NCBI RefSeq assembly: GCF_020520425.1
Contig: NC_079487.1
Location: forward strand, 128,734,385 to 128,798,384
Length of the DNA stretch: 64,000 nt
DNA from: Spinacia oleracea
Taxonomy: Eukaryota > Streptophyta > Magnoliopsida > Caryophyllales > Amaranthaceae
Direction: 5' to 3'
Position numbers and translations under genes: made by a program. Positions within the stretch are counted from its first letter, which is position 1. The number at the start of each line of letters is the position of its first letter. Below the pieces are notes generated by a model. It saw nothing but the letters and a program-made list of their open reading frames with translations. It was not told the origin of the DNA and did not search any database. Positions 11,731 to 25,459 of this stretch are shown here, in pieces.

Positions 11731-14700
11731 ATGGGGAAGAAGCAGAAGAAACCAGGAAAAGGTAAGGAAAAAACTGAGAAGAAAACAATGAAAGCAGAGG
11801 AGAAAAAAGCTCGCCGTGAGACTAAGAAGCTTTCTCCTGAAGATGACATTGACGCCATTTTGGTTATTTCTCTTTCTCTCTCTTAAAAAAAAACCTATTT
11901 TTATCATCTACTGTAACTATTACTATCTGGGTATTTTGTATTTTAATCAATGAATGATTGAATGGTAGTTTATGGTGTTCACATTCTAAATTTGGGGTTT
12001 TTGTGTGGTTTATGATGATGGATATTTTCCCTTTCTAATTGGGTGTATGTCAATTTGTGGCACACTATGTTCTGAGTTTAAATTACACTATCAATGTGAC
12101 TATTAATTCCAGCCAGGGTTGGGGTTTTGAGGGATAGTTTTACAGTGAAGAGTACTTTACATTTTATGTTTTTCAAGAGCTCAATTTTCATGGGACATGA
12201 TAAGCTAATATGGGATTTGTGTGTAATTATGCAGTTAAGTATACAGAAAGAGGAGGCTAAGAAGAAGGAAGTTCATGTTGAGGAAAATGTGCCTGCGCCA
12301 TCGGCCCGGTCCAATGGCTCGGTATTTCTCTTGCATTTCGGATTTGTTATTTGAGGTTTCTTTCATGTATTTCTAGACAACTGATTAAATGTGTGCTTGA
12401 TGGTTATGTAGATGAATATAAATCCATTAAAAGAGACGGAGTTGATCTTTTATGGTGGTGAATTCTACAATGGCAATAAGGTTAAGTTGTGTGAAATTGT
12501 TAAGATAAATCAATATTGTGATATTTTTGGCTCCTTTGTGGTGATGTTTGGATTTCTTTTATGATGAAAGCAGACGTTTGTTTATGGTGATCTTTATCGT
12601 TATGATGTCGAAAAGCAAGATTGGAAATTGGTATCAAGCCCTAACAGCCCTCCACCTCGTAGTGCTCATCAAGCTGTTGCTTGGAAGAATTACCTCTATA
12701 TCTTTGGTACTAACTTGTATAGATTCAAGTTTTGACGTTTCTTTGCCTTTTCTGAATTATATTTCACCTAGCAACACTTTCTTAACGGCTTGTACTAATG
12801 ACTGATACAGGAGGTGAATTCACATCACCAAATCAGGAGAGATTTCATCACTACAAAGTGAGATGCTGATATCACTTACTACTTTTTTTTTTGACTCCAT
12901 TCTATATTCATTGCTAATGGAGGGAATCTTAATTACATAACAGGATTTTTGGGTATTAGACCTCAAGACAAATCAATGGGAGCAATTGAATTACAAGGGA
13001 GCTCCAAGTCCGCGGTCTGGCCATCGGATGGTAAGCTTAGAAAGATAGCATAGATTGAGTTCTTCAATTTTAGGAGGAGTTTAGGACTATTAGCTACTTC
13101 AAGTTTTGAAGCGGTTAATATAATAACTAATTTCATATAATGAGATGGACATTGGTGTGTTTCTGTTCCTTCTGCATTCAGCTTCCATGTCTACATTTGG
13201 AGGTTTTATTGGACTCAAGGATAGATTATCTGTTGATAGTAGACTTGTAACTCTGTAAGCATCTAAGAGAAGTGAATCACGATGTTGTAAACTGTCGAGA
13301 GATACAATAACTTGTTGAGCATAGCTGTGGGCCTGTGACCAATACTAATTTTGTCAAACACGTGGCAGCTTTTAGGTATTTCAGTCAATTCGGTAGAACA
13401 TTTATTTGATTTGGTTAGCGTCAAAAGACTCTAATCATGTTATGGACCTTTGTTTCCTTCTATTGAAAAACTTGTTTTGCTTTTGCAATGTTTATTTTAT
13501 TTGCTAATTCTGTAAATTGTAAACTTCTTTAATTATTTTCTCCCGTGTATAAATTGGTAGCTGTATGCCTGTATGCCTGTATCTAACTTTGTTGATGTGT
13601 AAATATCTGCCTGCTATCATCTGGTCTATTTATACAAGTTACTTTGACCGTTGCGGTTCTGGCTATTATCTTACTTATAAGCAACGGTTTGCAGGTTCTG
13701 TACAAGCACAAAATCATAGTGTTTGGTGGATTTTATGACACTCTTAGAGAAGTAAGGTTTGTATTTCAATCCTTTGTTTTATGAATTATGTTGAAGTTGT
13801 ATCAAGAAACAAATTTTTTTCCATGAACAGACAAAGGAAGAAGACCTATTGGCATATCACACTCCAAACTATTTTTTGTGAATGCATTGAACTGAAATAA
13901 TTTAATGATAATTTTACTTATAAAAGTACAATATCATTACTCTAATACCTCTAACAAGGCTTATGCTTTGCCCAGGTTAAGCGTAGTTCTTTTAGATTCG
14001 TGATTGAAATATCATTGACTGACTTTCTACTTCATGATAAACATGAAGCAAATTGTAATTCACCTGGCATTTACTGCCTCCGTTTCAAAATAATCTTTAC
14101 ACTTTCCGTTTAGTCCGTTTCATAATGTTCTTTACACTTTGCTTTATTCTACTTTTGACATGAAAATTTATTATCTTACCCCGCTTACCCCACAACATTT
14201 ACAACTTTCAACTCACTTTCTCTTACTTTATTATTTTTTGTCTTACACTCACCCACCTTTTTACCCATCTACCATACTTTATCCATTTTTATTATATCCA
14301 CCCACCTTTCTACACGCTTATCCTATTTTGTCTTAATATTGGCGCAAATAGTAACCGTAAAGATCATTTTGAAACGGAGGTGTAGTTTTTGAACAGGTTT
14401 GGATAATTTCAGACTTTCAAGTAGGATGTATGACTCTTATACAGACTTGCCTTTATATTATTTCCTGTACTTGCTTTCCTTTTTTAAGAAACCAGTTGGT
14501 GTTACAATTTTAGTTTTGGGGTGGAGGAGCGAATAGATCACCTTATGAGCCGGGATTGTATCTGTAAGTCTAAGAAAGAGGGAAGCTTGAATTTTGTGTT
14601 AGGTGTCTAAAACATCTCTTTAGTGGGAGATTTTTGGTATTTCCCAGTTTTCACAAGGATTTTCTTTGGCATAGTGTGCTTATGAGCAGATATGCTTTTC

Positions 14701-17700
14701 AGAGGAATGGCTTGAATGAATTAACTTTACTAATGCTCATTGACCTTGGAAGTTTAATTCACAGTTATCTTCTATTTTCTCTCTTGGTTAGGTTGGAGAT
14801 TGGTTTAGGTATAAACTTTTTTTTTAAAAAAGGGCGGTGATCCTACCACCCTTGCTGCCACTATGTGATGTGTAGTAGGGTTGGTCCTTTTTGGAATTTC
14901 ACTTGAGGAGGGAAGTTAAAATTATTGCGGAATTTCGTGTTCGGAGGACTTACTAAGTTGCTGAATATTCTTGAAGCCTCTTTCTTTGTCAAATTCCTAG
15001 CTTGTCACCTTCTCTATTTCTTCGTTCATTTGGTAGACAAGGTTTCGGAGCAGGTTAAGGCTTTTGTGTGGGTTGCTACTTGCTAGTCAGCTAGTCTGTA
15101 GAGGCTCACTAGTGAGATATGCTGTTTTGTTGGCCAAACAAGTGTCTCCTCATGTGCGTATTTTCTGTTTTGCTTGTGCTGGGCTTGGAAAATTTTGTTT
15201 ATTGTCAGTTGGAGTTAGTGGCTTATTGCCAGAGGCTTTTCGATGCTGTTGGTGTTAGTTCGGGTGCTCTATTCTTTTATTTAGTTGCGGATTATTTTCA
15301 ACTCCAGTGTATGAGATTTGGATGACATAGGCTTTTTCATTATCTTTCATGGGGTATTTATCTTGATAGGAATGATAGGTCTTTTGGGGTGTTTTCTTTG
15401 GTTGCCTTAGAGGTACTAGGTGATGTATATAGCCTCTCTTTCAGATGTGACTCGGAAGTGGCATTCTTTTTTTCTTGTTGCTTGATGTTGAAGGATTTCT
15501 GATCTCCCTCTCCTTCTCCTTCTTATCTTTATTTTCCTTATCAAAAATTTTGCTATAGTAAAAGCATTAACAATTTCACCAAATATATTTCTCCATAGTA
15601 CAAAATATCAAATCCTTGCAGTTCATTTTGGAAGGTATTATTGACAAATCTTTATTTAGAGTTCCTTTTTTATTGGGAATCATCTGGATAACATTTATTG
15701 CTGATACAGTAGTACTGTTTGAGATTGATAACTGCGGATTAGAAAGAAACGGTTGGGACGTCAATAACTCATTGTTTATGGTTTACAATTGAATATTTAA
15801 TACATCTGTATCAAACAGTTGTGTTTAAGTTGTGAGTTTAACAGGTTGCCGATCAGCAATGATTGATCTTGACGAGTTCTTTTCATAAATATCTTTTCAG
15901 GTACCTTAATGATTTGCATGTATTTGACCTGGATCAATTTAAGGTGCACACTAATCAGCTCATTTGCATGTCATTGTATTTTTCTATCATTTCCTTCTTT
16001 CCAAAAATTCACATGTTTTTTTGAACTGCAGTGGCAAGAAATAAAGCCTCGACCTGGGTGCATGTGGCCCAGTGCGAGGAGTGGTTTCCAGCTTGCTGTA
16101 TATCAAGACGAGGTTAGACTATTGACTTCTTTTGTTCTAGGTTTAGAATCACTTGCTCTGTTATATGTTACGCATGCAGTTCCGAATTTCCCATTTCCCC
16201 TTATTCTGTTGTCGATGTGGTGCGTACAAGGAACAAACTAGGGTTATTGCTTGTAGAATGTAGATCAATGCCCGACAGTCTTGTGTGAACTTAACTTCCT
16301 GAATCATGTTATCTTCTTTGGCTTTATTGCTAATATGATGAGAAGTAGCCTCTCATGGACACTTTTTCTTGAGGTGTCATTCATGATTTCATGGTATGAT
16401 TGGCGACATAGATCTACCTTCTTAAACCAATAAAAGTTTTATTAGATTCATTGCTAGCCCACGTGGTGATTTATTCACCTTTCAAGCTTTGGAGGATTGG
16501 ACATAAAGTAAATGGGATTACTGGGTAAGGTGCTTCATGTCAAGGTTATTCTACCCCAAACGACAGGAGCGTTGACTTCCACCCATGCAAGTCTTTTCTG
16601 GAACCTCACAAGCAGCTGTTTTTTTTCTTCTTTTTTCTGGAACCTCTCAATAATCCAAAGTCCAAACAGATTAACATTTGACAGTTGAATGCTGTACTTT
16701 AGAAAGAATGTGGTCAGTGTTTGGGTAAAGTCAATTTTTACTATTTCTTGGTGGCATAATATAGCTATTCCATTGGATCGAAATCATCATTATTATCACT
16801 ACCCTATTGCCTCAAATAGGCTCCCGCAACAAGCAGGGTAAGGGGGGGTCGGACGTACGCAACCTTACCCCTGCAATTGCAGAGGTTGTTTCCAGTTGAC
16901 CCAAAAGCGATAACGGGACAACGGGACGACCATCTCTTCATGGAAAGGAAGCGAAGAGGTTTTAAGAGATAGCAGATCTAAATTTTCTAGTATTAGATAT
17001 AGAATTGAGTTTGTTCACTGGAATTATGCTGAAATGAGGCACCAAGGAATTCTGTTGGTTGATGGATAAGGATAAAGGTTGTTGAAATTAAGTACTTTTC
17101 TGGTCATTCTGTGATGAGGAGACTGACTGTGCCTGAACGGTTTTTTAATTTTTGTTTTTAATACTCATATTTTATGCTGTTCACTTGATATGACTGTCAA
17201 GCTTAATATGTTTTATGTCTTCTTAACTCCTGCACAATAATTTTTCATAACATCATTGTGATGACAATGCAGATATTTTTGTACGGAGGTTATTTCAAAG
17301 AAGTTTCGTCGGATAAAAACAGCTCTGAAAAGGGAGTAGTTCACTCTGACATGTGGTCTTTAGACCCGAGAACCTGGGAATGGAACAAGGTTCGAGCATA
17401 TCACATAACTATGAATGTTGATTGCTTACATTTCCCATGCATCAACTTATGCATATGTACAATGCGCATGGCCTTTATTATTTTAATTGTTTTATATTGC
17501 CATATGCTTTATAGCTTATTGTTGTTGACTACTAAACTTCTTTCTTAATCTGAAACATCAAAGTTGGTGCTAAACTGCTTAGTCCCATTGGCCAGTCTTG
17601 GTTTAAGGTTGATGCTAAAATTCAGTTGTTGAGCACCAAAATTGAAACAGAAACCAAAATTAGGTGATCTTCAGTTATTGTCACTAACTCACTACCTGTC

Positions 17701-20700
17701 CTCTAATGTGATACTAAAATAGTATAAACAAGAGAATGCATAATCCCTGAATGAGTCAGGCAGTTTTCTAATACTGAAGTTGGAATGAAATAGACCCTTG
17801 TAATACCAATTAAATCTCATATTGGAGATTTAAAAAGGTCAACTTTGATTTCTTTGGATCAGCGTTGGACAGCATATCTTGAAATTTGTTGCGTGGATTT
17901 GCCGTCTTGGAATCCTTTTCAGTCTTTTCATCTCCATATAACTATATAAGCATGTATTGTCAAACTCACTATTTGTGTATGAAACTATGAATTCTTGATC
18001 AATGTCATAGTTGTGTGTATCTATAGTAGTCGAGCCTTTCTGCTTTTGATGAACGAAGATTCACTTAGATAGTTCCTTTGACAATTTGATGGTGAACATG
18101 GAAATAAGGAAATCAGAGATTTTTTGAGAGGAGAGCTTGCTTGTATCAAGGTTCAAGTTCCGTTCTTTTGAGGCTTTTATGTTTTGATTGACACTTGCCT
18201 TTTCTTGCTTTTGTAGTGTCTAGTGTGTCTTGATTGCTGAAAGGCATTATATTTTTTGGCTCTTGCCCTCCTTCACACCTTGGGGGTGTCCTTGAACATT
18301 TACTTGCAAAATAAAAAATGGCACCAGCTGCCCAGATGTGTGAGGCTGCTTAAATATTTTTCTATGAAAAAGAATGATATAAGAGAAGTAATTTTTCCGT
18401 AAAACCTGTATCTTGTATTCTTACCTTTTACAACCGTGTTTCTCATAGCTGTCTATCGTTTCAGCCAGAATTTCAATTCCCAAAGTTGTGCTCTATTAAA
18501 ATTATATTTCTTTGTCTCCTCTGATCAGGTAAAGAAAAGTGGGATGCCCCCAGGACTTCGTGCTGGTTTTTCTATGTGTGTGCACAAGAAAAGAGCTGTA
18601 CTTTTTGGAGGAGTGGTAGATATGGAAGCTGGTGGTTAGTTTATTAATTACTTTTGCATAAGAAATGTTTTTTGTTCTCTGATTTTTTTCATTTACTTGA
18701 GTATTCCGACTTCCAAGTAATTGTGCAAAGTTGAAGAGGTAATATTTGTAAAGACTTGGTCCAAGTTCTTCCTAAATTTATCTCCTTCTTGATTCTATTT
18801 TGTAGTTTAATTTGCCAGTCTAAATTGTTAAGAAAAACCTTGAATTTTTGTTTAGGAATGGAATAAATGAAAACTAGAATACCCTGTCAAAAAAATTTAT
18901 GCATCTTGTAGGTGGATGAAAGTGAGGGTAACTTTAAAACAAATTAAATAATTGTTACATTTGCAGTTAAACATTTTTAGTAAAATATTAACGTGTTTGG
19001 TATTTCCCAAGTATGTACCAGTCTATTCTTTTATGACTACAAAGTTCTCTTGCTGACCTGCTTTGTATATTTAACAGGTGATGTGATGATGAGTCTATTT
19101 CTAAATGAGCTATACGGTTTCCAATTGGACAATCACCGCTGGTAAATATCATCATAATTTATTCTGGATGGTTCCACTGTTCCAGTATTTTTCATTTTGG
19201 AGACATAACTTTTTCTTGTTCTGACCTTGCGAATAGCCTTGAATCCCGGATTCATACCAGAACTGTGACGATTCAGTCAACCTTAACACTATGTTTGGAG
19301 ATTAAAATAGAAGGGAAAAGGAAAGAGGAGGATGGAGAGGGGAAGGAAAGGGAGGGGTGGGGTGGGGGGCCCGGGGGGGGGGGGGGTGGAGTTCCATTTT
19401 CCCTTCAAATATCTCTCCAATTCTTTGAAGATTAGAATATCTTCAAAGAGGAGGGAAATGGATCCCTCCCTCTCCCTCCCCTTCCTTCCCCCAAACCCTT
19501 ATCCAAACAACGGAACTTGTTCCCCCCTCTCTCTCCTTTCCCTCCCTTTCTCCCCATTTCCTCTTATCCAAAAGAAATCGTAAAGCTAAGCACAAAGATT
19601 CCTTGAGAAAAAATAAATTAGATCATCAGGATTCAGGATAGGTATGCCTCGGACTTAAAAAACAATGTACAATATGGAGTTTGAAATATGTAAATTTTGA
19701 TTCTACTGTGGCGAAGTCAAGAAATCAATTTAGGAAATCCGTTTATAGTATGGCTCTTTTCTCGGAAACCAAATATGCTTAGGAGCAACCTTTACCCGCT
19801 TTATGTGGAGTGGATTGGTAGGGCCCTTCTTTGGGAGCAATGTTGTCATCCCTAGATTTTACTGTGAGACATAATTCTTCTCTTAAAAAATTTTGAGTGG
19901 CATTGTGCATTTCTTATATAATTATCAATTGTATGGGATCAGTGCGATGGTACTGATCTTTTCTCTTCTGACACAAACAAATGGTTTGACAAGTACTAGT
20001 TACTGGGACTAACACATCTCCTTTAATTAGGTACCCGCTGGAGATCCGGAAGGAAAAGTCCAGCAAAGATAAGGTATTTACTTATAAAACCTTGATGTGG
20101 ATCTTCGATGTGTTTGATTTATCTTCCAACAGTAGATAGTTAGGGCAGTGAAAACCTTTATTCCTTTTCTTGAATACTATTACCATTCTCTGTCTAGGTT
20201 ATGTTTTGTCATGGACTTAATCGGCAATTGCAGCAATTCTATTTTGTTACACCTTTGATTGAAAAAGTGTAAATACCTACCAACTAACCCCACTTGATAT
20301 TTTTTTGGTTCTTCAGCCTAGGGTTCTGGATGAAGTAAAACATGTGAAAGTGGTGTTTGTGAGAACTTATTTGGTCATTGAATTAGTTGGTTTGACTAAA
20401 TGCATAAGCTGATTGATTGCGGGTTGTTTGGTAAATTAGTTGTAGGCTATAAGCTGATAGCTGTTCGAAATTGTAAAAATAGATCAGATCCGTGACTATT
20501 TTGATATGTGTTTTAACAGGCTGCATTTTAGCTCTTTCAATAAGCTTCAAATTTGTGTTTCTTGAAAACAGCTTATTGGATATAATATACTCCCTTCGTC
20601 CCTTTTTATTACCCCACAGAGCAAAGTTCACTTTGTTAAGGCTCGGGCAAAAAATTTGCACATGGGTTGGTATTTTGTCCTTTTGTGAGTTTTCAAGTGT

Positions 20701-23700
20701 AAAAACTTACCGTATAAGGTATGGGAGAACTCAAAGGGACAACCAAAGAGGAATACGGCGTAAACAAAAAGGGACGGAGGGAGTACTATTTAGCTTCTCC
20801 AATTAGCCTTTTACCAAACACCTAAAAAGAGCCTTTAGAATTGGTCAAACAGCTAATCCCCGCAATTTACGAGCTCTTCTGTAATTTTTTTTCCAAATAC
20901 CTGAGTATTTGCAAAAGGTAGTGGGGTAACCAATACTTGAATAAGACGCTTCATTCTGCATGTTTTTTCCCCTTGAATTCTTTCCTCTTGTTTGTGGCTC
21001 ACAAGGTTATTCAATTGGGCTGGTGAAGCCAACTCTTCTAATGTTGCATCTAATTGGGGCTTCTTCTTTTTGATTTGCAGTTGAAAAAAATGGCTGATGA
21101 GAAACTTAATAAATCTTTACCTGAAAACAAGGATAGCTCCTCAGATATAGATATCGGTGAAGCAAATAGAGTTAATGCAGCTATGGAAGACCAAGAAGCA
21201 GGAAATGATTTGGAGGAGAGCGTTGGTGAGATGTCTCTCGAGACAGACAATATTAGCAGCAGTGGAAGGTTGGGCTCAAAAAATGATAGGAGGTCCAATG
21301 AACCTGGCACCAGCAAGGAATCACTAAATATTGCTTTACCAGAGGTTTGTAGTACATAATGCTTGGCTATTGCACTCTATGATTGTTGCTTTAGTTCTGT
21401 ATTGTAATGTGATACACATATTCAGGTTATCAAGCCTTGTGGACGCATCAATGCGTGCATGACTGTTGGAAGAGATACCTTATATTTGTATGGAGGCATG
21501 ATGGAGGTCAAAGATCGTGAAATTACACTCGATGATCTTTACACACTCAATCTCAGCAAACTGGATGAATGGAAGTGCATAATACCAGTAAGTTTTGGCC
21601 TTTCTTTCTTTTTGTTTAGATATTGTTCTGCTTGGCAGCTGGTGAAGTAGTAATTACCATCTTTGTCTGAGTTTGAGTTGTGCCTTGTAAGGTCGCTGCT
21701 TCTTTTAATGCAGATTTCATGAAGATCCCCTTCCTTAGGACTATTTCCTGACCCAATCTACTTGTAACATGTAATTAATAGTATCATGGATGGTGGTCAT
21801 CTCATGAGAAATAGGACATATGTATGATGTATCACATTCAGTGCTGTAGAAATGTTAACCCATATAAAACATGTGCGTATTATACCATCTATTGATATAA
21901 TTTTCTTTATTCTATTCAATATCAGGCTTCTGAATCTGAATGGGTTGAAGCTTCGGAGGATGAAGATGAAGACGAGGATGAGGAGGATGAAGATGATGAT
22001 AGTGAAGATGGTGAAAGCAGCGAAGAGGACACTGATGATGATGATGATGATGTAATGGAGGTGCTTCCCTACTCTTTTTTACATTTGAAGAGGATCTTTT
22101 CACTGGCTCCCTCATTTCTACTTTCTTGTTATTGTTTGCAACTCTTGTGTTGTCACTTACGTTGAGCTGATTATTTGTCCCTTCTGTATCCCTCTGTAGT
22201 TAGGTCAAGTTTTATGTTGGTATTGAACTCTTGAAACTCGGAATCAACTCCGAAATAAGTATAACACTTTCTTAAAATTTGGTTGTGGTTTCGTTGGAAA
22301 ATGTGGAAGTTCATGTATGATGTAACACAGACCACAGTCCACCACTAAAGATATAATAGGTGGCCGGAGTAGCTGTCTGGTTAGTGGTTATTGTCAGTTT
22401 TGAATAGTGTCTTGGAAGGGTAAACTTTCAACTTTGTTTTACAATGTCTGACCAAGTAAATAGGCCCTTGTTTGCTGTAAGTATTAGGTCAGTCAGTCAC
22501 CTTTACAAGCAAGGATCTTAAATGAGAACAGCTTCAGGTGCAATTGTGCAGCTAACACAGAGCACCCCTGTCACCACACCTAACGTGTGAGCCTTATGGA
22601 CAGAGAATACAAGTTCACTGGAATTGCTTTATCATTCTGAGTAATTATATTTGTTCTTTTGTGAAGGCTGTGGATGCTGATGGAAAGTCGCGTCAAGTTG
22701 GAGACGCTGTTGCTTTAATAAAAGGAGAAGGAAAGACTCTCCGGAGGAAGGAAAAACGAGCAAGAATAGATCAGATCAGAGCTAGTCTTGGCCTATCAGA
22801 TTCAATGAGAACACCAGTGGTACTTGCAGTTCTTTGCACCCTTCGCTAACTAGTGATTAATTCTTATGTCAGTCACTTTCAGTCATGTATGCAATGCTCA
22901 CCTATTTTGTGGCAACAGTCATGCTGGGAATTTTCTGGCAGAGTTTATAAGATATACTGCTGTAGTTTCTGTTGTTTGGTAACCGTTATCTTGGAGGTCT
23001 GATTTCCTGCACTTATTGATTCTTTTTGTCTCTTGTGAAGCCTGGTGAGTCATTGAGGGACTTCTATAAGCGCACCAATATGTACTGGCAAATGGCAGCA
23101 TATGAACACACTCAACATACTGGCAAGGTCAGAACTTTTTCCTTTCCTTCATGATGTAATTGCACTCTTGAGTTTGTATTTCATTATTGTTTGCTGACAG
23201 GGTGACTGTGTCTATTCGTCTTTTCCCTTAGATTGCAAGTCAAACTAGTTTGGCATAGGTTTATGAAATAGTGGAATGGTAATGAAAGGGATTATATTAC
23301 CAGAATCTATCATCCGTAGACATCTGAGAAGGATTGGTAGTCAAATGAGGTGAAGAAAAACACAACGTAGTTCTCCCTCTAATAAAAAATAGTTGGATTT
23401 TCAAGCTATGCACACATATTAAGAAATACAGTGGTATTTATAAGTTATAATAACAAATAATATTGCTTTCACGTTAGAAACTGACAAATTATAGGGATTA
23501 ACGAATTCACCGCCGTATGGCTGACCGGCGAGTTGTTTTTTTTTGTGTTTTGGTAAAGAAGAGCTTTTATTACACCAAAAAGTGGCAGAGTATTTACAAA
23601 CAATAGCTACAACCAACATGCAAGGCATGATTAAAAAAAAACAGAGCTTAAATCACGAAACATAACTTCAATCACGAAGCAGAAATGAACAACTTACTAA

Positions 23701-25459
23701 AAAGTAAGCATCTTTCATAAGTCATCACTTGGATTTGTTTGAAGATTACCGAGGCTCCTGCTTCGTATTTTGAAATCTTCTAGCGTCTTTCCCTCCAAAT
23801 CAGGGAAAGAGAAATATTAACAACTATTCTGTAGACTTCGTGTGTTCCAGAACTGGACTTGATCTACTGCATATGAATAACTTCCTGTTCCCAGTTCCCA
23901 GGCCTCCTCTGAAATCTGAATGCCAAGCCACCTGAGGAAACAACTTCATATCTTAGCAGTAAATTCACAAAAAGCAAAGAATGAATTAGAGGCACTCGCA
24001 TTCTCTTTTGATAAAAACCCACAAATTTGATCACATTCAACGCCGTATCATCTTATCACAACTTGAAAATCTTCCCCATAATGTCCAACCATACAATGAA
24101 TTTGCAGTTTGGAGCAGGATGCCATCATCTTCTTCCAAGGCACATCAATAATCACTCCTCTGAACTCTTTATTCACCTTACTGAAATACCGATAAGCACC
24201 CAAAATCTTAGCAAGCTGCCTGAATCAGCTATAAAACCTTCTGACGGACACGGAAAAACTTGGGACCAAAATTGTGAACACTAAAACACGGACTTGATAA
24301 GTTGGCACTCTTCCTGCACAAGAAAGGAGCTCTGCAGACCAGTTATCAATCCCTGCCAAGACTTCCTTTTTAGAGGCTGATATTGCATAATTTTTGGAGG
24401 AAAGAGGTACCTGGAAGACAAATAAAAGGGATTTGCAATATCCTGGTAACGTTTGTGATTCCTGAGATATCCCTTCCAAAATAACCAAAAATTATTATCT
24501 CTCTAACTTTCCAATATCCATAATTCCATCACAAGGCTTCCTTCCCCCTGCCCCATCACCAAAAGCTTTGTGTATGAATACTGGATAGCTGCACGGCCTG
24601 CACCTGTACAAGCACCATATTAAAGGGGTCCGACTTCCGAGTCTTCAAGCAACTTTACCTCTTTATAGAAAATTGTGGGAGGGGTAAGTTAGATAATACT
24701 TTGTACCCTGAAATTTTTGTCTAGTCTACATTAAAAACGTCTATTGTTCCCATTCATGTGACCTGATCATTCCCTTTTTTGTACTCCCTCCGTATTTATT
24801 TAAGGGATACACTTTCCTTTTCCGGCCGTATTTATTTAAGAGATACACTTGCTATTTTTAGTAACTTATCAACCCCACCATCTAATTAAATAATCTATCT
24901 ACACCCCACCCCCACCTCCCACCCCCTAAAATGACATGGTCCCCACTTGTTTTACTCATTAAAATATCTATCCAACCTCACTTGTTTTATTACTTTATGT
25001 CATTCAATTCTTATTCTTAATACCCGTGCCCAACCAAGTGTATCTCTTAAATAAATACGGAGGGAGTACAATGCAAAGGATATATTGTGAAGCAACATCT
25101 GCCTCTTCATCATCTTCTTGTGATTTTTATCTTGAAGTTGTAAGTTTTGTATATCTTTCAGGAGCTCCGGAAAGATGGTTTTGATTTTGCTGAAGCTCGG
25201 TATAGGGAGCTCAAACCGATTTTGGACGAGGTACTTGAGACTGTTGCTGCTCTTATGTTCTTATGTATTCAAGAGTTTCCAAACTGTTGATATACTCTAG
25301 CTTTTATCTTGCCAAATTCACCATAATAATCACTTTGGTTTCTATCTGTAGCTGGCTGTGTTAGAGGAGGAACAGAAGGCAGTAGAGCAGGAAGCGGCTG
25401 AAACAAGCTCTAAAAGAGTAGGCAACAAGAAAAACAGACATTCATCCTCACAAAAATAA
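11731..25459 (+). CDS. Kelch-repeat protein of the KLHDC4 type with C-terminal DUF4110
   Basis: Twenty exons, all GT-AG and phase-consistent, give 682 aa: 11731-11862, 12235-12321, 12412-12480, 12574-12706, 12811-12857, 12944-13030, 13695-13756, 15901-15943, 16032-16112, 17273-17389, 18529-18634, 19078-19141, 20031-20073, 21081-21344, 21426-21587, 21926-22060, 22667-22819, 23041-23127, 25162-25230 and 25352-25459. The N-terminus is lysine-rich (MGKKQKKPGKGKEKTEKK). Kelch blades carry the Gly-Gly hallmark (IFYGGEF, YIFGGEF, IVFGGFYD, FLYGGYF, VLFGGVVD, YLYGGMME) and span about 78-345 and 446-495. An acidic tract follows at about 505-544. The C-terminus matches DUF4110 (SLRDFYKRTNMYWQMAAYEH). 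Yeast and animal relatives are kelch proteins of poorly defined function. A nuclear or nucleolar location is guessed only from the basic and acidic tracts. The gene spans 13.7 kb because transposons have enlarged several introns. Confidence 0.92.
14074..14382. mobile_element. Stowaway-type MITE in kelch intron 7
   Basis: Terminal inverted repeats: CTGCCTCCGTTTCAAAATAA at the left end, mirrored by gatcattttgaaacggaggt at the right. Flanking TA dinucleotides at 14072-14073 and 14383-14384 fit a Tc1/mariner target duplication. Non-coding, 309 bp. Confidence 0.85.
14620..15560 (+). pseudogene. Degenerate LINE fragment (zf-RVT end of a non-LTR retrotransposon)
   Basis: Frames broken by stops give pieces resembling the C-terminus of plant L1-type ORF2: FVWVA and PHVRIFCFACAGLGK around 15060-15200, then GIYLDRNDRSFGVFSL around 15355-15405. 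The last compares with the W-IWLERNxRIF pattern of that domain. Same strand as the kelch gene and inside its intron 7. Old and non-functional. The assignment rests on weak pattern similarity. Confidence 0.4.
16775..16960 (-). mobile_element. SINE-like element in kelch intron 9
   Basis: Read on the minus strand, a GC-richer body contains ggggtaaggttgcgtacgtc and gggagcctatttgaggcaat. It ends in a simple tail, gggtagtgataataatgatg. This body-plus-tail form is common in dicot SINE families. The limits are approximate and no target duplication was confirmed. Confidence 0.5.
19287..19575. repeat. Purine/pyrimidine foldback segment with 14-base G tract
   Basis: The left half (about 19300-19390) is nearly all purine and ends in a G14 run at 19373-19386. 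The right half (about 19450-19565) is nearly all pyrimidine, so the strand can fold on itself. Edges with tgtttgga and tccaaaca hint at a MITE like the one at 7240-7529. It lies in kelch intron 12. Confidence 0.45.
20418..20825. mobile_element. MITE-like element (outer) carrying a nested Stowaway
   Basis: Left edge gggttgtttggtaaattag and right edge ctaattagcc-type sequence ending ttttaccaaacacc form an imperfect inverted pair around the Stowaway at 20590-20783. The outer element is therefore older. It lies in kelch intron 13. Superfamily uncertain; the ends resemble hAT or Mutator MITEs. Confidence 0.5.
20590..20783. mobile_element. Stowaway MITE (194 bp)
   Basis: Starts ctcccttcgtccctttttat and ends aaaagggacggagggag. 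Flanked by TA at 20588-20589 and at 20784-20785. Inserted inside the outer MITE-like element. Confidence 0.9.
23535..24660 (-). pseudogene. 5'-truncated L1-type LINE relic in kelch intron 18
   Basis: On the minus strand, broken frames read VPLSSKNYAISASKKEVLAG, then IDNWSAELLSCAGRV. This is the thumb/connection region of plant L1 reverse transcriptases, downstream of the catalytic domain. A 3' UTR-like part follows, ending in a poly(A) run seen as poly(T) at about 23536-23545. The catalytic FADD region is absent. The element is antisense to the kelch gene. Confidence 0.65.
24784..25066. mobile_element. Stowaway MITE, family member A
   Basis: Ends ctccctccgtatttatttaa and ttaaataaatacggagggag, with flanking TA at 24782-24783 and 25067-25068. 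The left terminal motif is repeated internally at about 24826-24848. It sits about 95 bp before the acceptor of kelch exon 19. The element at 36511-36835 is the same family in opposite orientation. Confidence 0.93.

Noticed and set aside
11590-11907. 105-codon minus-strand hydrophobic frame
   Set aside because: Antisense to the lysine-rich first exon of the kelch gene.
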